NCBI GenBank assembly: GCA_016791045.1
Contig: JAEUNO010000040.1
Location: 1 to 50,222, forward strand
Direction: 5' to 3'
From: Methyloversatilis sp.
Lineage (GTDB): Bacteria > Pseudomonadota > Gammaproteobacteria > Burkholderiales > Rhodocyclaceae
Length of the DNA stretch: 50,222 bases
This document shows, one piece after another, positions 23,866 to 32,858 of the stretch. Position 1 is the first letter of the stretch; each line of letters starts with the position of its first letter. The position numbers were made by a program, and so were the translations under genes. The notes below the pieces were generated by a model. It saw only the letters and a list, made by a program, of their open reading frames with translations. It was not told the DNA's origin and did not search any database.

Positions 23866-25902
23866 TCAGACCACGAAGCGGCCGACGTTCTCCTGCAGCT
23901 GGCCGGCCAGCTTTTCCAGACCGAGTGTTTCGCCGTCGGCGCGCCGGGTGACGTCGGCATTCTGCTCTGCCATTCCGGCGATGCGTTCCACGCCCTGCGC
24001 CACGCTCTGGCTGGCGCTGCTCTGTTCGCGTGTGGCGGCGGCGATTTCCTTCATCGCCGCAGCGGTGCGCTCACTTTGCTCGCTGATCACACGCAGCACG
24101 GCACCGGCTTCGGTTGCCCGGCTCACGCCGGTGGCGACCTGGCCGCTGACTTCGGAGATGCGCGCTACGACCATGTCGGCGTCGGCCTGCACGCTGCTGA
24201 CCATGCTCGCGATCTCCTTCGTCGAGGCGGCCGTGCGTTCGGCCAGCTTGCGCACTTCGTCGGCCACCACGGCGAAACCGCGACCGGACTCGCCGGCGCG
24301 CGCAGCTTCGATGGCGGCGTTGAGCGCCAGCAGATTGGTCTGTTCGGCGATCTCCTGGATGATGCGGCCGACATTCGAGATTTCGCGTGTGCGGCCGGCC
24401 AGATCGGTCACGGCGGACGAGGCGTCGGTGATGTCGCGGGCGATGTGCTGCATGCCTTCGACCACCGCGTGCAATTGCCGCTCGCCGTCCATCGCGGCAC
24501 TGCGCGCTTCGCGGCTGACCGCATCGGCCACGCCAGCGCTGTCTGCCACATGGGTGATGCTGACCGACAGTTCCTCGATTGCGGCGGCGAGGCCTGCGGC
24601 GGCGCTGCTCTGTTCGGTCGAACCTTCGACCACTTCGCTCGAGCCGGCACGCAGCGAACGCGCCGCGTCGCCCACCGCACGGGCGGCGTCGGCCGTGGCG
24701 GTGATCAGGGCTGCGGTCTTGCGTGTCGCTTCATTGATCTGCACGGTGATCAGGTCAAGTTCATTGCGACTTTCGCCGGCCTGCACCGCAAGACGCTGAC
24801 TGAAATCGCCATTGCCCAGTCGGGTCATCGCCGCCGAAACGTCCTTCAGCCGCACGAGCCGGCTGTGAGCGAGCCACCATGTGAGCGCCGCCAGCAGCAG
24901 CGCTGCACCGACGCAGATCATGATCAACTGGTTGCGCAATTGCACGCCGGCAGCCGTGAACTCGGCAACATGCGCGCCGGATGACACGATCCAGCCCCAG
25001 GTATCGGAGGTGCGGAAGGTGGCGATCTTCGGTGCCAGATTGCCGTCGGCCTGCGGCCAGTCATACACCAGCTGGCCATTCTTCATCTCGAGCTGCCGTG
25101 CGATGACGCTGGTCAGCACCGGGTTGCCGATGTCGGCCATCGATTTGCCGGTATGTTCGGGGTGCAGGATCATTTCGCTCGCGTCCGCCGTTTCACCCGG
25201 CTTCAGAATGTGCAGGTAGCCGGTGTCGCCGATGCGCAGGTTTTTGAGCGACGCGAACAGCTGATCGATGCCCTGTTGCACGTCGACCCGCGCCGACAGC
25301 GCACCCACGACGGTGCCTGAGGCGTCCTTGATCGGTTCCAGCGAGGAAATATAGAAGCGGCCGTTGCGCATGACGACCCCGGAATACGGCTTGCCGGCAA
25401 GCAGGATTTCGGTTTCCTTGCTCTTGCTGATGGCCTTGCCGGCCATCGACTTGCCGTCCTTGTCCTTGAGCAGTGTCGCAACTCGTACGAAATCATCGCC
25501 GACCCGCACCATCACGGCCGGATCGGCGCCGATCAGGTCGCGCAGTGCGGTGACCCGCCCGACGTCGCCGTTGATGGTCGCGCCATTGACGCGTGCGATG
25601 CGTACAGCACCGTACTCACCCATGGGCATCGTGTCCTCGCCGACCACGATCTCGCCGCCCAGCCCGCGTTTCAGCGCGCTCATGCCTTTCTCGGCACTGG
25701 CCATTGCGTTGTGATAGCTCAGGTCGAGCAACTGCACCGTGGAATCGGCCTGCTCGCCAAGATGGGCTTCAGTCTGCTGCAGTGTCGAGCGTTGGGTGGA
25801 TATCGATACGATGAGGATCAGCGACGCGAAGATGACTGCGCAGAGCAGACCGATCGAAATCGAAAGCTGATGTACCACCGAAAGGCGGTTGAATGCGTTC
25901 AT
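23866..25902 (-). CDS. Transmembrane methyl-accepting chemotaxis protein with Cache sensor
   Basis: The 678-residue chemoreceptor starts with a transmembrane helix ([20 protein letters not shown]). A long periplasmic Cache-type sensor (about 45-310) follows, with [20 protein letters not shown] and [17 protein letters not shown]. Then come a second helix ([20 protein letters not shown]), a HAMP domain ([20 protein letters not shown]) and a signalling domain whose tip reads [21 protein letters not shown]. The C-terminus lacks an NWETF-type CheR tether. I chose the ATG at 25902 because GGAGA lies about eight bases upstream and it begins at the first helix; an in-frame upstream codon would add a poor extension. 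Ligand unknown; Cache sensors usually bind small organic acids or amino acids. Confidence 0.92.
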   Translation of the reverse strand: MNAFNRLSVVHQLSISIGLLCAVIFASLILIVSISTQRSTLQQTEAHLGEQADSTVQLLDLSYHNAMASAEKGMSALKRGLGGEIVVGEDTMPMGEYGAVRIARVNGATINGDVGRVTALRDLIGADPAVMVRVGDDFVRVATLLKDKDGKSMAGKAISKSKETEILLAGKPYSGVVMRNGRFYISSLEPIKDASGTVVGALSARVDVQQGIDQLFASLKNLRIGDTGYLHILKPGETADASEMILHPEHTGKSMADIGNPVLTSVIARQLEMKNGQLVYDWPQADGNLAPKIATFRTSDTWGWIVSSGAHVAEFTAAGVQLRNQLIMICVGAALLLAALTWWLAHSRLVRLKDVSAAMTRLGNGDFSQRLAVQAGESRNELDLITVQINEATRKTAALITATADAARAVGDAARSLRAGSSEVVEGSTEQSSAAAGLAAAIEELSVSITHVADSAGVADAVSREARSAAMDGERQLHAVVEGMQHIARDITDASSAVTDLAGRTREISNVGRIIQEIAEQTNLLALNAAIEAARAGESGRGFAVVADEVRKLAERTAASTKEIASMVSSVQADADMVVARISEVSGQVATGVSRATEAGAVLRVISEQSERTAAAMKEIAAATREQSSASQSVAQGVERIAGMAEQNADVTRRADGETLGLEKLAGQLQENVGRFVV

Positions 25903-25993
25903 GAGAGGTCTCCGGTAGATGCCCGCAATGGCTTGACGAGCTATGCGAAGCAACGTGCCCTGCAATTCACGGCACAGGCGCGAAAAACTGGAG

Positions 25994-26887
25994 TCAGGCG
26001 ACCCTGTCGGTGGTGCAGCCCGCCTTCAGCAGGCGCGCGAGCACGCCGTCCGGTCCGGTCAGGTGGGCGGCGCCGAAAGCGGCAAATACGCCCCCTTCGC
26101 GGATCTGCGGCAGCAGGCGTTCCACGAATCGCGCATTGCGCTGGCCGAGCAGCGACTGCAGGAACAGGTCGGCATGGCGCCGCAGCGCCGGGTCATCGCC
26201 GATCAACCGGCTGTTGATGTGCGCCAGTTCCCCGGTGTCGCCAGCGAGCCAGGCGTCGGTCATCGGTGCCACGCCGGCCTGGATCGCGTCATGCCGGCGC
26301 GCGCTGTCGATCAGCAGTGCCATGGCCGTCGCGTCGGGCAGGCGCGCGATCGCATCGATCTGTTCCTGGACGTTTTCGATCGGCAGGATCTTCCGGCCGG
26401 CGGTACGTGCGCGGCGCACCAGCACCTCGTCGAGCGTCGGCTGTGCACCGCCGACAGGCTGCAGCAGCGTCACCAGCGCCGCCCAGGGCCGCAGACGCGT
26501 CTGCACGCGTTCGTCGACGCCGTGCAGCGCCAGCCTCTGCGACACCTGCGGCCAGTGTTTTCTGCCCACCTTTTTCGGCAGGTCGTCGGTGTCCGAGGTG
26601 CTGGCAGCCATGAAGGCGTTCACGGCATCGGCATCGGCCACCAGTTCAGGCATGAACACGCGTGCCGCATCTATATAGGTATACAGCGACGCCGCACGCT
26701 CGAGCACGCGCGGCTCACCGCTGTGCAGCGTGCCGAACAGGTGGCTGACCGGCGCGTCACCGAGCGTGATCTTCCACAGCAGGCCGTGCTCGTACGGGCC
26801 GGTCGGCGCTGCGTGCAGTGCCGTCGGCAGTGTGCTGGCCAGGGCCACGGCGCCGCACTGACGAAGAAAAAGGCGGCGCGCAGTCAT
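25994..26887 (-). CDS. TraB/GumN family protein, exported
   Basis: The 297-residue protein has a Tat-like N-terminus ([20 protein letters not shown]) and the TraB/GumN markers [18 protein letters not shown] near the start and [18 protein letters not shown] near the end. Relatives resemble TIKI-type metalloproteases, but activity is not established for bacterial ones. Its ATG overlaps the stop of the upstream Nudix/ThiE gene by four bases, so they are translationally coupled. It is likely periplasmic. Confidence 0.85.
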   Translation of the reverse strand: MTARRLFLRQCGAVALASTLPTALHAAPTGPYEHGLLWKITLGDAPVSHLFGTLHSGEPRVLERAASLYTYIDAARVFMPELVADADAVNAFMAASTSDTDDLPKKVGRKHWPQVSQRLALHGVDERVQTRLRPWAALVTLLQPVGGAQPTLDEVLVRRARTAGRKILPIENVQEQIDAIARLPDATAMALLIDSARRHDAIQAGVAPMTDAWLAGDTGELAHINSRLIGDDPALRRHADLFLQSLLGQRNARFVERLLPQIREGGVFAAFGAAHLTGPDGVLARLLKAGCTTDRVA

Positions 26888-27834
26888 GTCGTCCAGGCGC
26901 CGCGGATCGCGGCGATGCCGTGCGCACCGCAGGCGTGCGCGGCCTGCCTGTGCGATGTATCGAGTCCGCCGATGGCAAACACCGGAATGCCGCATGTCGC
27001 AACCAGTGATGTCAGCGTGGCCCAGCCCATGCCCGCTGCGTCGGGATGGGTGGCGGTCGGCAGCACCGGGCCGACCACCGCGTAGTCGAGGCCGAGCCGC
27101 GCAGCGCGCGCCAATTCGTCGGCCGTATGGCAGGACGCGCCCACCCATTCGAAGTCGGGGCGGGCCGTCAGCGCGGCAAGCTGCGACGACTTCAGATGCA
27201 CGCCGTCGGCCCCGAGCGTGCGCGCGAGCGCCGGCTCGCCATTGAGCACGGCCGGCGATCCGCCGGCGTGCGCCAGCCGGACTGCCTCGGCGACGAAGGC
27301 CTGCGTTGCGTCATCCATGACCGGTTCGCGGATCTGCAGCATCAGCCGCTGCCGCGCGCAGGCACGGCGGATGGCATCGAGCTGCGCCGCATGACCGATC
27401 CGCCAGGCATGGGTGACAGCCATGAAACCGGGCAGGCGCAGCGATTTGAGTACCGGACCGTTGGCCGGCAGCATCGGTCCGACGGTCAGCACCTCGGCCT
27501 GCTGCCAGCTCAGCGCGCTGTGTACATGGTCCTGCAGCGCGCCCTGCCAGGCTTCGACCCGGAAGAAATGCAGCCGCACGAAGGCGTGCTCGTAGTCGTG
27601 CGACAGCGTCAGCCAGGGCGAACAGGCCGTTACGGTGATGCCCAGTTCCTCGTCCAGTTCGCGTTTGAGCGCATCGACCGGCGCTTCGCCCGGTTCGACC
27701 TTGCCACCGGGAAACTCCCAGTAGCCGGGATAGAAGGTGCCCGGGGCGCGCTGGCCGAGCAGGAATTCGCGCCCGCGTGCGCTGTCCCGGAAAATGACGG
27801 CCGCCGCGACGGCGACCTGCTTGCGTTCGGTCAT
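26884..27834 (-). CDS. Nudix hydrolase fused to a ThiE-like domain
   Basis: The 316-residue two-domain protein has an N-terminal MutT-type Nudix domain with the Nudix box GGKVEPGEAPVDALKRELDE followed by ELGI (residues 42-65). A C-terminal thiamine-phosphate-synthase-like half (about 130-316) shows VHLKSSQLAAL, VGASCHTADELARAARLGLDY, VVGPVLPTATHP and VFAIGGLDTSH. MutT enzymes clean 8-oxo-GTP. The ThiE-like part resembles TenI-type proteins and may not be catalytic. This fusion is widespread in beta- and gamma-proteobacteria. It is in an operon with the DUF815 ATPase upstream (19-base gap) and TraB/GumN downstream. Confidence 0.9.
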   Translation of the reverse strand: MTERKQVAVAAAVIFRDSARGREFLLGQRAPGTFYPGYWEFPGGKVEPGEAPVDALKRELDEELGITVTACSPWLTLSHDYEHAFVRLHFFRVEAWQGALQDHVHSALSWQQAEVLTVGPMLPANGPVLKSLRLPGFMAVTHAWRIGHAAQLDAIRRACARQRLMLQIREPVMDDATQAFVAEAVRLAHAGGSPAVLNGEPALARTLGADGVHLKSSQLAALTARPDFEWVGASCHTADELARAARLGLDYAVVGPVLPTATHPDAAGMGWATLTSLVATCGIPVFAIGGLDTSHRQAAHACGAHGIAAIRGAWTT

Positions 27835-27853
27835 GCGTCAGCCCTTCAGGCGT

Positions 27854-28732
27854 TCACTTTGCCGCATGCTGCCCCGCCCAATCGCGTGCGAACTGCCAGG
27901 CCACGCGGCCGCTGCGCGAGCCGCGTTCCAGCGTCCAGCGCAGCGCATCGGCGCGGCAGGCTTCGATCTGTTCCGGCGGCACGCCGAGCTTCTTCAGCCA
28001 GTGGCGCACGATGTCCAGATAAGCTTCCTGATCGAAGGGGTAGAAGGACAGCCAGAGGCCGAAGCGCTCGGACAGCGAAATCTTCTCCTCCGTCGCTTCG
28101 CCCGGATGCACTTCGCCGTCGACGTGCTTGGCTTCGCTGTTCTCGGAGAAGTATTCGGGCATCAGGTGGCGCCGGTTCGACGTGGCGTAGATCAGCACGT
28201 TGTCGAGCACCGCCGACACCGAGCCGTCGAGAATGCTCTTCAGCGCCTTGTAGCCGGGTTCGCCGGATTCGAACGACAGGTCGTCGCAGTAGATGATGAA
28301 ACGCTCGGGCCGGTTGGCGATCAGGTCGGTGATGTCGGGCAGGTCGACCAGATCGTCGCGGTCGACCTCGATCAGGCGCAGGCCCTTCTTCGAGAAATCA
28401 TTCAGCAGCGCCTTCACCAGCGAACTCTTGCCGGTGCCACGCGCTCCGGTCAGCAGCACATTGTTGGCCGGCTTGCCTTCGACGAACTGCCGGGTGTTGG
28501 CGGTGATGCGCGCCTTCTGCACGTCGATGTCCTTGAGGTCGGACAGGCGCAGCTTGTGCGGGTGGGCAACCGGTTCCAGCCGGCCGCGACCGTTGCTGCG
28601 TCGCCAGCGGTAGGCGGTCGCCTTCCAGTCGGGTGGCGCCGGCGGCGCCGGGATCATGTGTTCGAGGCGATCGAACAGCGCATGCGCGCGGGCGATCAGG
28701 CTTTCGAAACCGTCACGGTCTGTCATGGTCAT
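27854..28732 (-). CDS. DUF815 AAA-type ATPase
   Basis: The 292-residue cytoplasmic ATPase has Walker A GARGTGKSS (96-104) and Walker B-like FIIYCDDLSFESGE. A YATSNRRHLMPEY sensor-1-type segment follows, then ERFGLWLSFYPFDQEAYL. All are typical of DUF815. The biological role is unknown. It heads, or is second in, a minus-strand operon with the Nudix/ThiE gene, which is a common arrangement in betaproteobacteria. The ATG at 28732 overlaps by 20 bases a small membrane-protein frame upstream (28713-28862); an internal ATG at 28726 is also possible. Confidence 0.88.
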   Translation of the reverse strand: MTMTDRDGFESLIARAHALFDRLEHMIPAPPAPPDWKATAYRWRRSNGRGRLEPVAHPHKLRLSDLKDIDVQKARITANTRQFVEGKPANNVLLTGARGTGKSSLVKALLNDFSKKGLRLIEVDRDDLVDLPDITDLIANRPERFIIYCDDLSFESGEPGYKALKSILDGSVSAVLDNVLIYATSNRRHLMPEYFSENSEAKHVDGEVHPGEATEEKISLSERFGLWLSFYPFDQEAYLDIVRHWLKKLGVPPEQIEACRADALRWTLERGSRSGRVAWQFARDWAGQHAAK

Positions 28733-28862
28733 CCTTCTTGTCGGTGAGCGCCTTCGGCGGCTCGGTGTCGGAGGCGTCCTTTTCCTTGCGCGGCAGCGTC
28801 CACCACAGGATGAACAGCAGCAGGGCCAGCGCGACGCCGGCTTCGAGGAGGAATATCCACAT
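28713..28862 (-). CDS. Putative 49-residue single-span membrane protein
   Basis: The frame reads MWIFLLEAGVALALLLFILW then WTLPRKEKDASDTEPPKALT, ending DKKDDHDRP. It has a clear N-terminal transmembrane helix and a charged C-terminal tail. It overlaps the DUF815 start by 20 bases, suggesting coupling. No clear Shine-Dalgarno sequence precedes the ATG, so it may be a chance frame. The hydrophobic-then-charged pattern and position at the operon head favour a real gene. It is too short for family recognition. Confidence 0.45.
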   Translation of the reverse strand: MWIFLLEAGVALALLLFILWWTLPRKEKDASDTEPPKALTDKKDDHDRP

Positions 28863-28974
28863 GGGTGAAGTGTCTGCGATACGTCCGTCTTGAATGCAGC
28901 GGTCCGGCAGGACCGCTGCTCGTTATCATTGCACCCTCAGCGTCTGCGGGCGCGCCAATCTAAAGCACATCACG

Positions 28975-30270
28975 ATGTTCCAGCAAATCCGCCGCGGCGT
29001 CCGGCTTGCCCTGCTCGCTTCGGCCAGCGCATTGTTCGCCGCCTGCGCCTCGGCCCCGAAGCCCGGGCCGGCGAGTCCGGTCGCTGCACAGTCCTGCCCG
29101 GATGTGCCGCCTGCCGCCGTGGCACCGCAGGTCTGCCCGACCTGCCCGACATGCGCTGCCTGCCCCGTCTGCCCGCCGGCGGCACCGGTGCCCGAGGCAA
29201 AGCTGCCGCCGCGTCTGGTCGCTGCCGAGTGGTCCACGCTGGACGGCTGGCCCGATGACGATCTGCGCGAGGCCTTGCCGGCGCTGCGCGCCAGCTGCAG
29301 CGCGCTGGCCAGTCGTGCCGAGTGGCGCTCACCGTGCGCTGCGCTTGAATCACTCGCCCGGGAAGACAGCGTTGCGGTGCGGGCGTTCTTCGAATCCGCT
29401 TTCCGCCCGTGGCAACTCCTCAACGGCGACGGCACCGATCAGGGGCTGGTGACCGGCTATTACGAACCGCTGCTGCGGGCGAGCCGCACGCGCGGCGGCA
29501 TCTACATGCACCCGATACATGGCGTGCCGGACGATCTGCTGGTGATCGACGTCGCCAGCCTGCATCCGGATCTGAAGCATCTGCGGCTGCGCGGGCGTGT
29601 CGAGGGGCGCAAGGTGGTGCCTTACTGGTCGCGCAGCGAACTGGATGCACGCGCAGCCGAACTCGACCGCAAGGCGCTGTTCTGGGCGGCCGACGCGCTG
29701 GATGTGTTCTTCCTGCAGGTTCAGGGTTCCGGCCAGGTGGAACTGCCCGACGGCAGCCGGGTGCGCGTGGGCTATGCCGACCAGAACGGCCACAGTTATC
29801 AGTCGATCGGCCGCTGGCTCGTCGATCAGGGCGAGTTGAAGCTCGAGCAGGCGTCGATGCAGGGCATCCGGCAGTGGGCGCGCGCCAATCCGTCGCGTGT
29901 CGTGACGATGATGGCGGCCAATCCGAGCTATGTGTTCTTTCGCGAACTGCCGATCGGCAAGCAGGCCCCGGGACTGCCCGAAGGACCGCTTGGCGCGCTC
30001 GGCGTGCCGATCGCCGGCGAGCGGGTGATCGCGGTCGATCCGCGCAGCGTGCCGCTGGGCGCGCCGGTCTGGCTGGACACCACGCGTCCGAACAGCGCCG
30101 ACCCGCTGCGTCGCCTGATGATGGCGCAGGACACCGGTGGTGCGATCAAGGGCGGCGTGCGCGCCGATTTCTTCTGGGGCTTCGGTCCGGAGGCCGGCGC
30201 GCTGGCGGGCCGCATGCGCCAGCAGGGCCGCATGTGGGTGCTGCTGCCGGTTGGCGTCGCGCCCCCCTGA
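28975..30270 (+). CDS. mltA: Membrane-bound lytic murein transglycosylase A, lipoprotein
   Basis: MltA cleaves peptidoglycan glycan strands to 1,6-anhydro products at the outer membrane. The 431-residue precursor has a lipoprotein signal with lipobox FAAC (Cys24). A Cys/Pro-rich linker follows with Cys54, 57, 60, 63 and 66 in successive CxxC steps. The MltA domain shows LVTGYYEPLLRASRTRGG, FFLQVQGSGQVELPDG and GYADQNGHSYQSIG. A 3D domain carries AVDPRSVPLGAPVWLDT and MAQDTGGAIKGGVRADFFWG. The start at 28975 gives a proper signal peptide. The cysteine-rich linker is unusual. It precedes the enoyl-CoA hydratase gene by 26 bases. Confidence 0.93.
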   Translation: MFQQIRRGVRLALLASASALFAACASAPKPGPASPVAAQSCPDVPPAAVAPQVCPTCPTCAACPVCPPAAPVPEAKLPPRLVAAEWSTLDGWPDDDLREALPALRASCSALASRAEWRSPCAALESLAREDSVAVRAFFESAFRPWQLLNGDGTDQGLVTGYYEPLLRASRTRGGIYMHPIHGVPDDLLVIDVASLHPDLKHLRLRGRVEGRKVVPYWSRSELDARAAELDRKALFWAADALDVFFLQVQGSGQVELPDGSRVRVGYADQNGHSYQSIGRWLVDQGELKLEQASMQGIRQWARANPSRVVTMMAANPSYVFFRELPIGKQAPGLPEGPLGALGVPIAGERVIAVDPRSVPLGAPVWLDTTRPNSADPLRRLMMAQDTGGAIKGGVRADFFWGFGPEAGALAGRMRQQGRMWVLLPVGVAPP

Positions 30271-30296
30271 GCGGGCGGGATGACAGGGAGGGTGGG

Positions 30297-31106
30297 ATGA
30301 ACGATCAGGCAGACGGCCACATACTCAGCGCGTGCGAACACGGTGTCGCGACGATCACCATTTCGAACCCGGCGCGGCGCAATGCGTTTTCGGTGGCCAT
30401 GCTGCAGGCCATGCGCAAGGCGGTCGAGACGCGTCTGGCCGATCCGGACTGCCGCGTGCTGGTGCTGCGTGGCGCCGGTGGCAGCTTCAGCGCCGGCGGC
30501 GACATCAACGACTTTCGCGCCACCCTTTACCTGGAGGCGCCGGCGCGGCTTGATGCCTTCAGGGCGCTGATCGAAAACTGGGTCAATCCGGTCATTCTCG
30601 CGCTGCGCCGTGCCCACCAGCCGGTGCTGTCGGTGGTGCAGGGCGCCTGCGCCGGCTACGGGCTGTCGCTCGCGCTGGCATCCGACTGCGTGATTGCCGC
30701 TGATGATGCGGTGTTCAGTACCGCCTACACCGGGCTGGCACTGCCCTGCGACGGCGGTCAGTCAATGTTCCTGATGCAGGCGCTGGGCGAGCGGCGGGCG
30801 CGCGAACTGATGTGGTCGGCGCGACGCGTCGCGGCGCCGGAGGCGCTGGCGCTCGGGCTGGTCGAACAGGTGGTGCCGGTCGCCGGACTGGAGGGCGCCG
30901 CGCAGGCACGCATTGCACACCTCGCGCACGGACCGCGTCACGCACTGGCGGAGATCAAACGCCTGCTGGTGGCGGCGGGTCCGCCACTCGAGGCGCAGCT
31001 CGCGGCCGAGGCGCTGGCTTTCGCACGCTGCGCCGCGACGATGGATTTCGTCGAAGGCGTGACGGCGTTTGCCGAAAAGCGCACGCCGGCGTTTCGCGGG
31101 CGCTGA
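30297..31106 (+). CDS. Enoyl-CoA hydratase/isomerase family protein
   Basis: The 269-residue crotonase-fold protein has ITISNPARRNAFSVAMLQAM at the start, oxyanion-hole segments GAGGSFSAGGDINDF and VQGACAGYGLSLALASDCVI, and ALGLVEQVVP. A catalytic Glu pair typical of true hydratases is not clear: the second region reads STAYTGLALPCDGGQ, so isomerase or other chemistry is possible. GGGAGGG precedes the ATG at 30297. It is downstream of mltA and convergent with the truncated haemoglobin gene four bases away. Substrate unknown. Confidence 0.85.
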   Translation: MNDQADGHILSACEHGVATITISNPARRNAFSVAMLQAMRKAVETRLADPDCRVLVLRGAGGSFSAGGDINDFRATLYLEAPARLDAFRALIENWVNPVILALRRAHQPVLSVVQGACAGYGLSLALASDCVIAADDAVFSTAYTGLALPCDGGQSMFLMQALGERRARELMWSARRVAAPEALALGLVEQVVPVAGLEGAAQARIAHLAHGPRHALAEIKRLLVAAGPPLEAQLAAEALAFARCAATMDFVEGVTAFAEKRTPAFRGR

Positions 31107-31110
31107 GCGT

Positions 31111-31542
31111 TCAGTAGTTCGCCACGATGTCGCGCTTCATCGATGCAAGGCGGCGCAGCAGTTCGTTCTTCTCGGTTGTGGACACATGGTTGTCCAGCGC
31201 GCCGCGCATCATCTCCACCACCGAATCGAACTGCGCCTCGGTCACCGGCGCATCTTCGTGTGTCTTCTTCATGTCGAGGCCTTCGTAGTCATTCGGTCCG
31301 TCCGCCACCAGGCAGATGAACTGCGTGATGCTGTGCTTCAGATGCTTGATCCGTATGCCTTCGAACGCGTCGCGGGTGCGCGGGTCGGTGGTCGCCCGGT
31401 CGATGAAATCGCTGACGATGCGCTCGATGCCCGGCTCGCCGCCCAGCCGCTGGTAGAGCGTGCGTTCGGGTCCGGTATGGGCGCAACCGGACAGCAGCAG
31501 AGTCAGGCAGAACCCGATCGGCAGGAGGCGAAGGCTTTTCAT
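31111..31542 (-). CDS. Lipoprotein group 1 truncated haemoglobin
   Basis: The 143-residue protein starts with a lipoprotein signal peptide ending in the lipobox LSGC (Cys20). A truncated globin fold follows: LYQRLGGEPGIERIVSDFID, DPRTRDAFEGI, HLKHSITQFICLVADGPNDY and GLDMKKTHEDAPVTEAQFD, where His95 is the likely proximal haem ligand. The family binds O2 or NO. A lipid-anchored, hence periplasmic, globin is unusual compared with the normal cytosolic ones. It is divergent from the DUF3034 gene, 99 bases away, and convergent with the hydratase. Confidence 0.87.
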   Translation of the reverse strand: MKSLRLLPIGFCLTLLLSGCAHTGPERTLYQRLGGEPGIERIVSDFIDRATTDPRTRDAFEGIRIKHLKHSITQFICLVADGPNDYEGLDMKKTHEDAPVTEAQFDSVVEMMRGALDNHVSTTEKNELLRRLASMKRDIVANY

Positions 31543-31641
31543 GGCGACATCCGTTGTTCAGTCTTGTCCTGTATCGGATTCAAGCTCGCCCGGCTTGAGT
31601 CGATATCGGTTGCATGCCTTGATGGATGTCGCTGCTTGATC

Positions 31642-32673
31642 ATGACGCTTTCACGTTTTCCGATGCCCGCGCTGGCGATGCTCGCGCTCCTGTCCGGCAG
31701 TTCGCCCGCACTGTCAGCGGACGATGACACGCCCTGGCTCAAACTGTCTCCACGCATTGCCGGTCTCGATTCCGAATCGGCGCCCGCGCCGCCGGGCATC
31801 GAGCTGCCGCCTACGGCGTCGGGTGATGAGGTCGCCGCTTCGGCGGTGAAGCCCGTGGCGTCTGCCACCCTGCGTATCGGCGACCGCCTGATCGCGACCG
31901 GCGGCGTGTCGCAGATCGAAGGCGCTGCCGGTGGCGGGCTGAACCCATGGGCGGTCATCGCGGGCTATGGGACGCGCGAGCAGATCGGCGCCACGGCTTT
32001 CCGTACCCGCGTGCGCATGCGGGGCGACTTCGAACTCGAGTCGACCGGCGTTGCGGTGGGCCTGTACAACCGGGTCGAACTGTCGGCGGCGGCGCAGCGC
32101 TTCGATCTGTCCGATACCGTGCCCGGCGAATCGATCAACGTCGATGTGATCGGCGCCAAGGTGCGCCTGTTCGGCGACGCCGTGTATGACCAGGATCGAT
32201 GGTGGCCGCAGGTGTCGGTCGGCCTGAGCTGGAAGCACAACAGCGATTTCGGTCTGGTGCCCGGTCTGCTGGGTGCGAAGCGCCGATCGGACATCGAGGG
32301 CTATGTGGCCGCGACCAAGGTGTATCTGGGGCTGGCAGCCGGCTTCAATGTACTGACCAACATCACGCTGCAGGCGACCCGGGCCAACCAGTTCGGCATT
32401 CTGGGTTTCGGCGGCGACCGGTCCGATTCCTACAAGCTGATGCCCGGCGCATCCGTGGCGGTGCTGCTGCGCGACAACCTGGCGTTCGGCGCCGAGTATC
32501 GCGACAAGCCGAACAACCTGTCCGCCTTCCGAGAGGATGCCGCGACGGATGTGTTTCTGGCCTGGTTTCCTTTCAAGCGCTTTTCTGTGACCGCGGCACG
32601 GGTCGATCTGGGCAATATCGCAAACAAGCCGAACCAGCGCGGCTGGTACCTGTCCGGACAACTTGCATTCTGA
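31642..32673 (+). CDS. DUF3034 family outer-membrane-like protein
   Basis: The 343-residue protein has a signal peptide (to about ALSAD, residue 25), a Pro-rich segment (40-60) and a beta-rich body with alternating hydrophobic residues. It ends in LSGQLAF, as expected of an outer-membrane barrel. GGVSQIEGAAGGGLNPWAVI and SFVTRVRM-like strands (FRTRVRMRGDFELES) match DUF3034. Function unknown. The ATG at 31642 has only a weak ribosome site, but earlier in-frame codons would precede the signal peptide poorly. Confidence 0.82.
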   Translation: MTLSRFPMPALAMLALLSGSSPALSADDDTPWLKLSPRIAGLDSESAPAPPGIELPPTASGDEVAASAVKPVASATLRIGDRLIATGGVSQIEGAAGGGLNPWAVIAGYGTREQIGATAFRTRVRMRGDFELESTGVAVGLYNRVELSAAAQRFDLSDTVPGESINVDVIGAKVRLFGDAVYDQDRWWPQVSVGLSWKHNSDFGLVPGLLGAKRRSDIEGYVAATKVYLGLAAGFNVLTNITLQATRANQFGILGFGGDRSDSYKLMPGASVAVLLRDNLAFGAEYRDKPNNLSAFREDAATDVFLAWFPFKRFSVTAARVDLGNIANKPNQRGWYLSGQLAF

Positions 32674-32858
32674 GGAACAGTTCCCGCAAGAAATTCGAAT
32701 TCGAACCGTTACTGAATCTGGATCGGGGTGAATGTGTGCGCAATCGAATGTGATTGACGCGCAGCTTCCGACCTGTATGGGCGGGTACGGCAAAAGGCCG
32801 TGCCCGGGTCACGAGCCGTCGGTGCCGTACCGCATCGACCACTGATGCCGATGAGACA

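Noticed and set aside
26884-27834. Reading the ThiE-like half of the Nudix protein as a functional thiamine phosphate synthase linked to the thi genes
   Set aside because: The fused ThiE/TenI-like half is widespread with MutT proteins, the gene is 14 kb from thiSG on the other strand and catalytic residues are not clearly intact.
32694-32705. TTCGAATTCGAA, a perfect 12-base palindrome downstream of the DUF3034 gene
   Set aside because: Short AT-rich palindrome with no match to a known operator; too weak to call a site or terminator.
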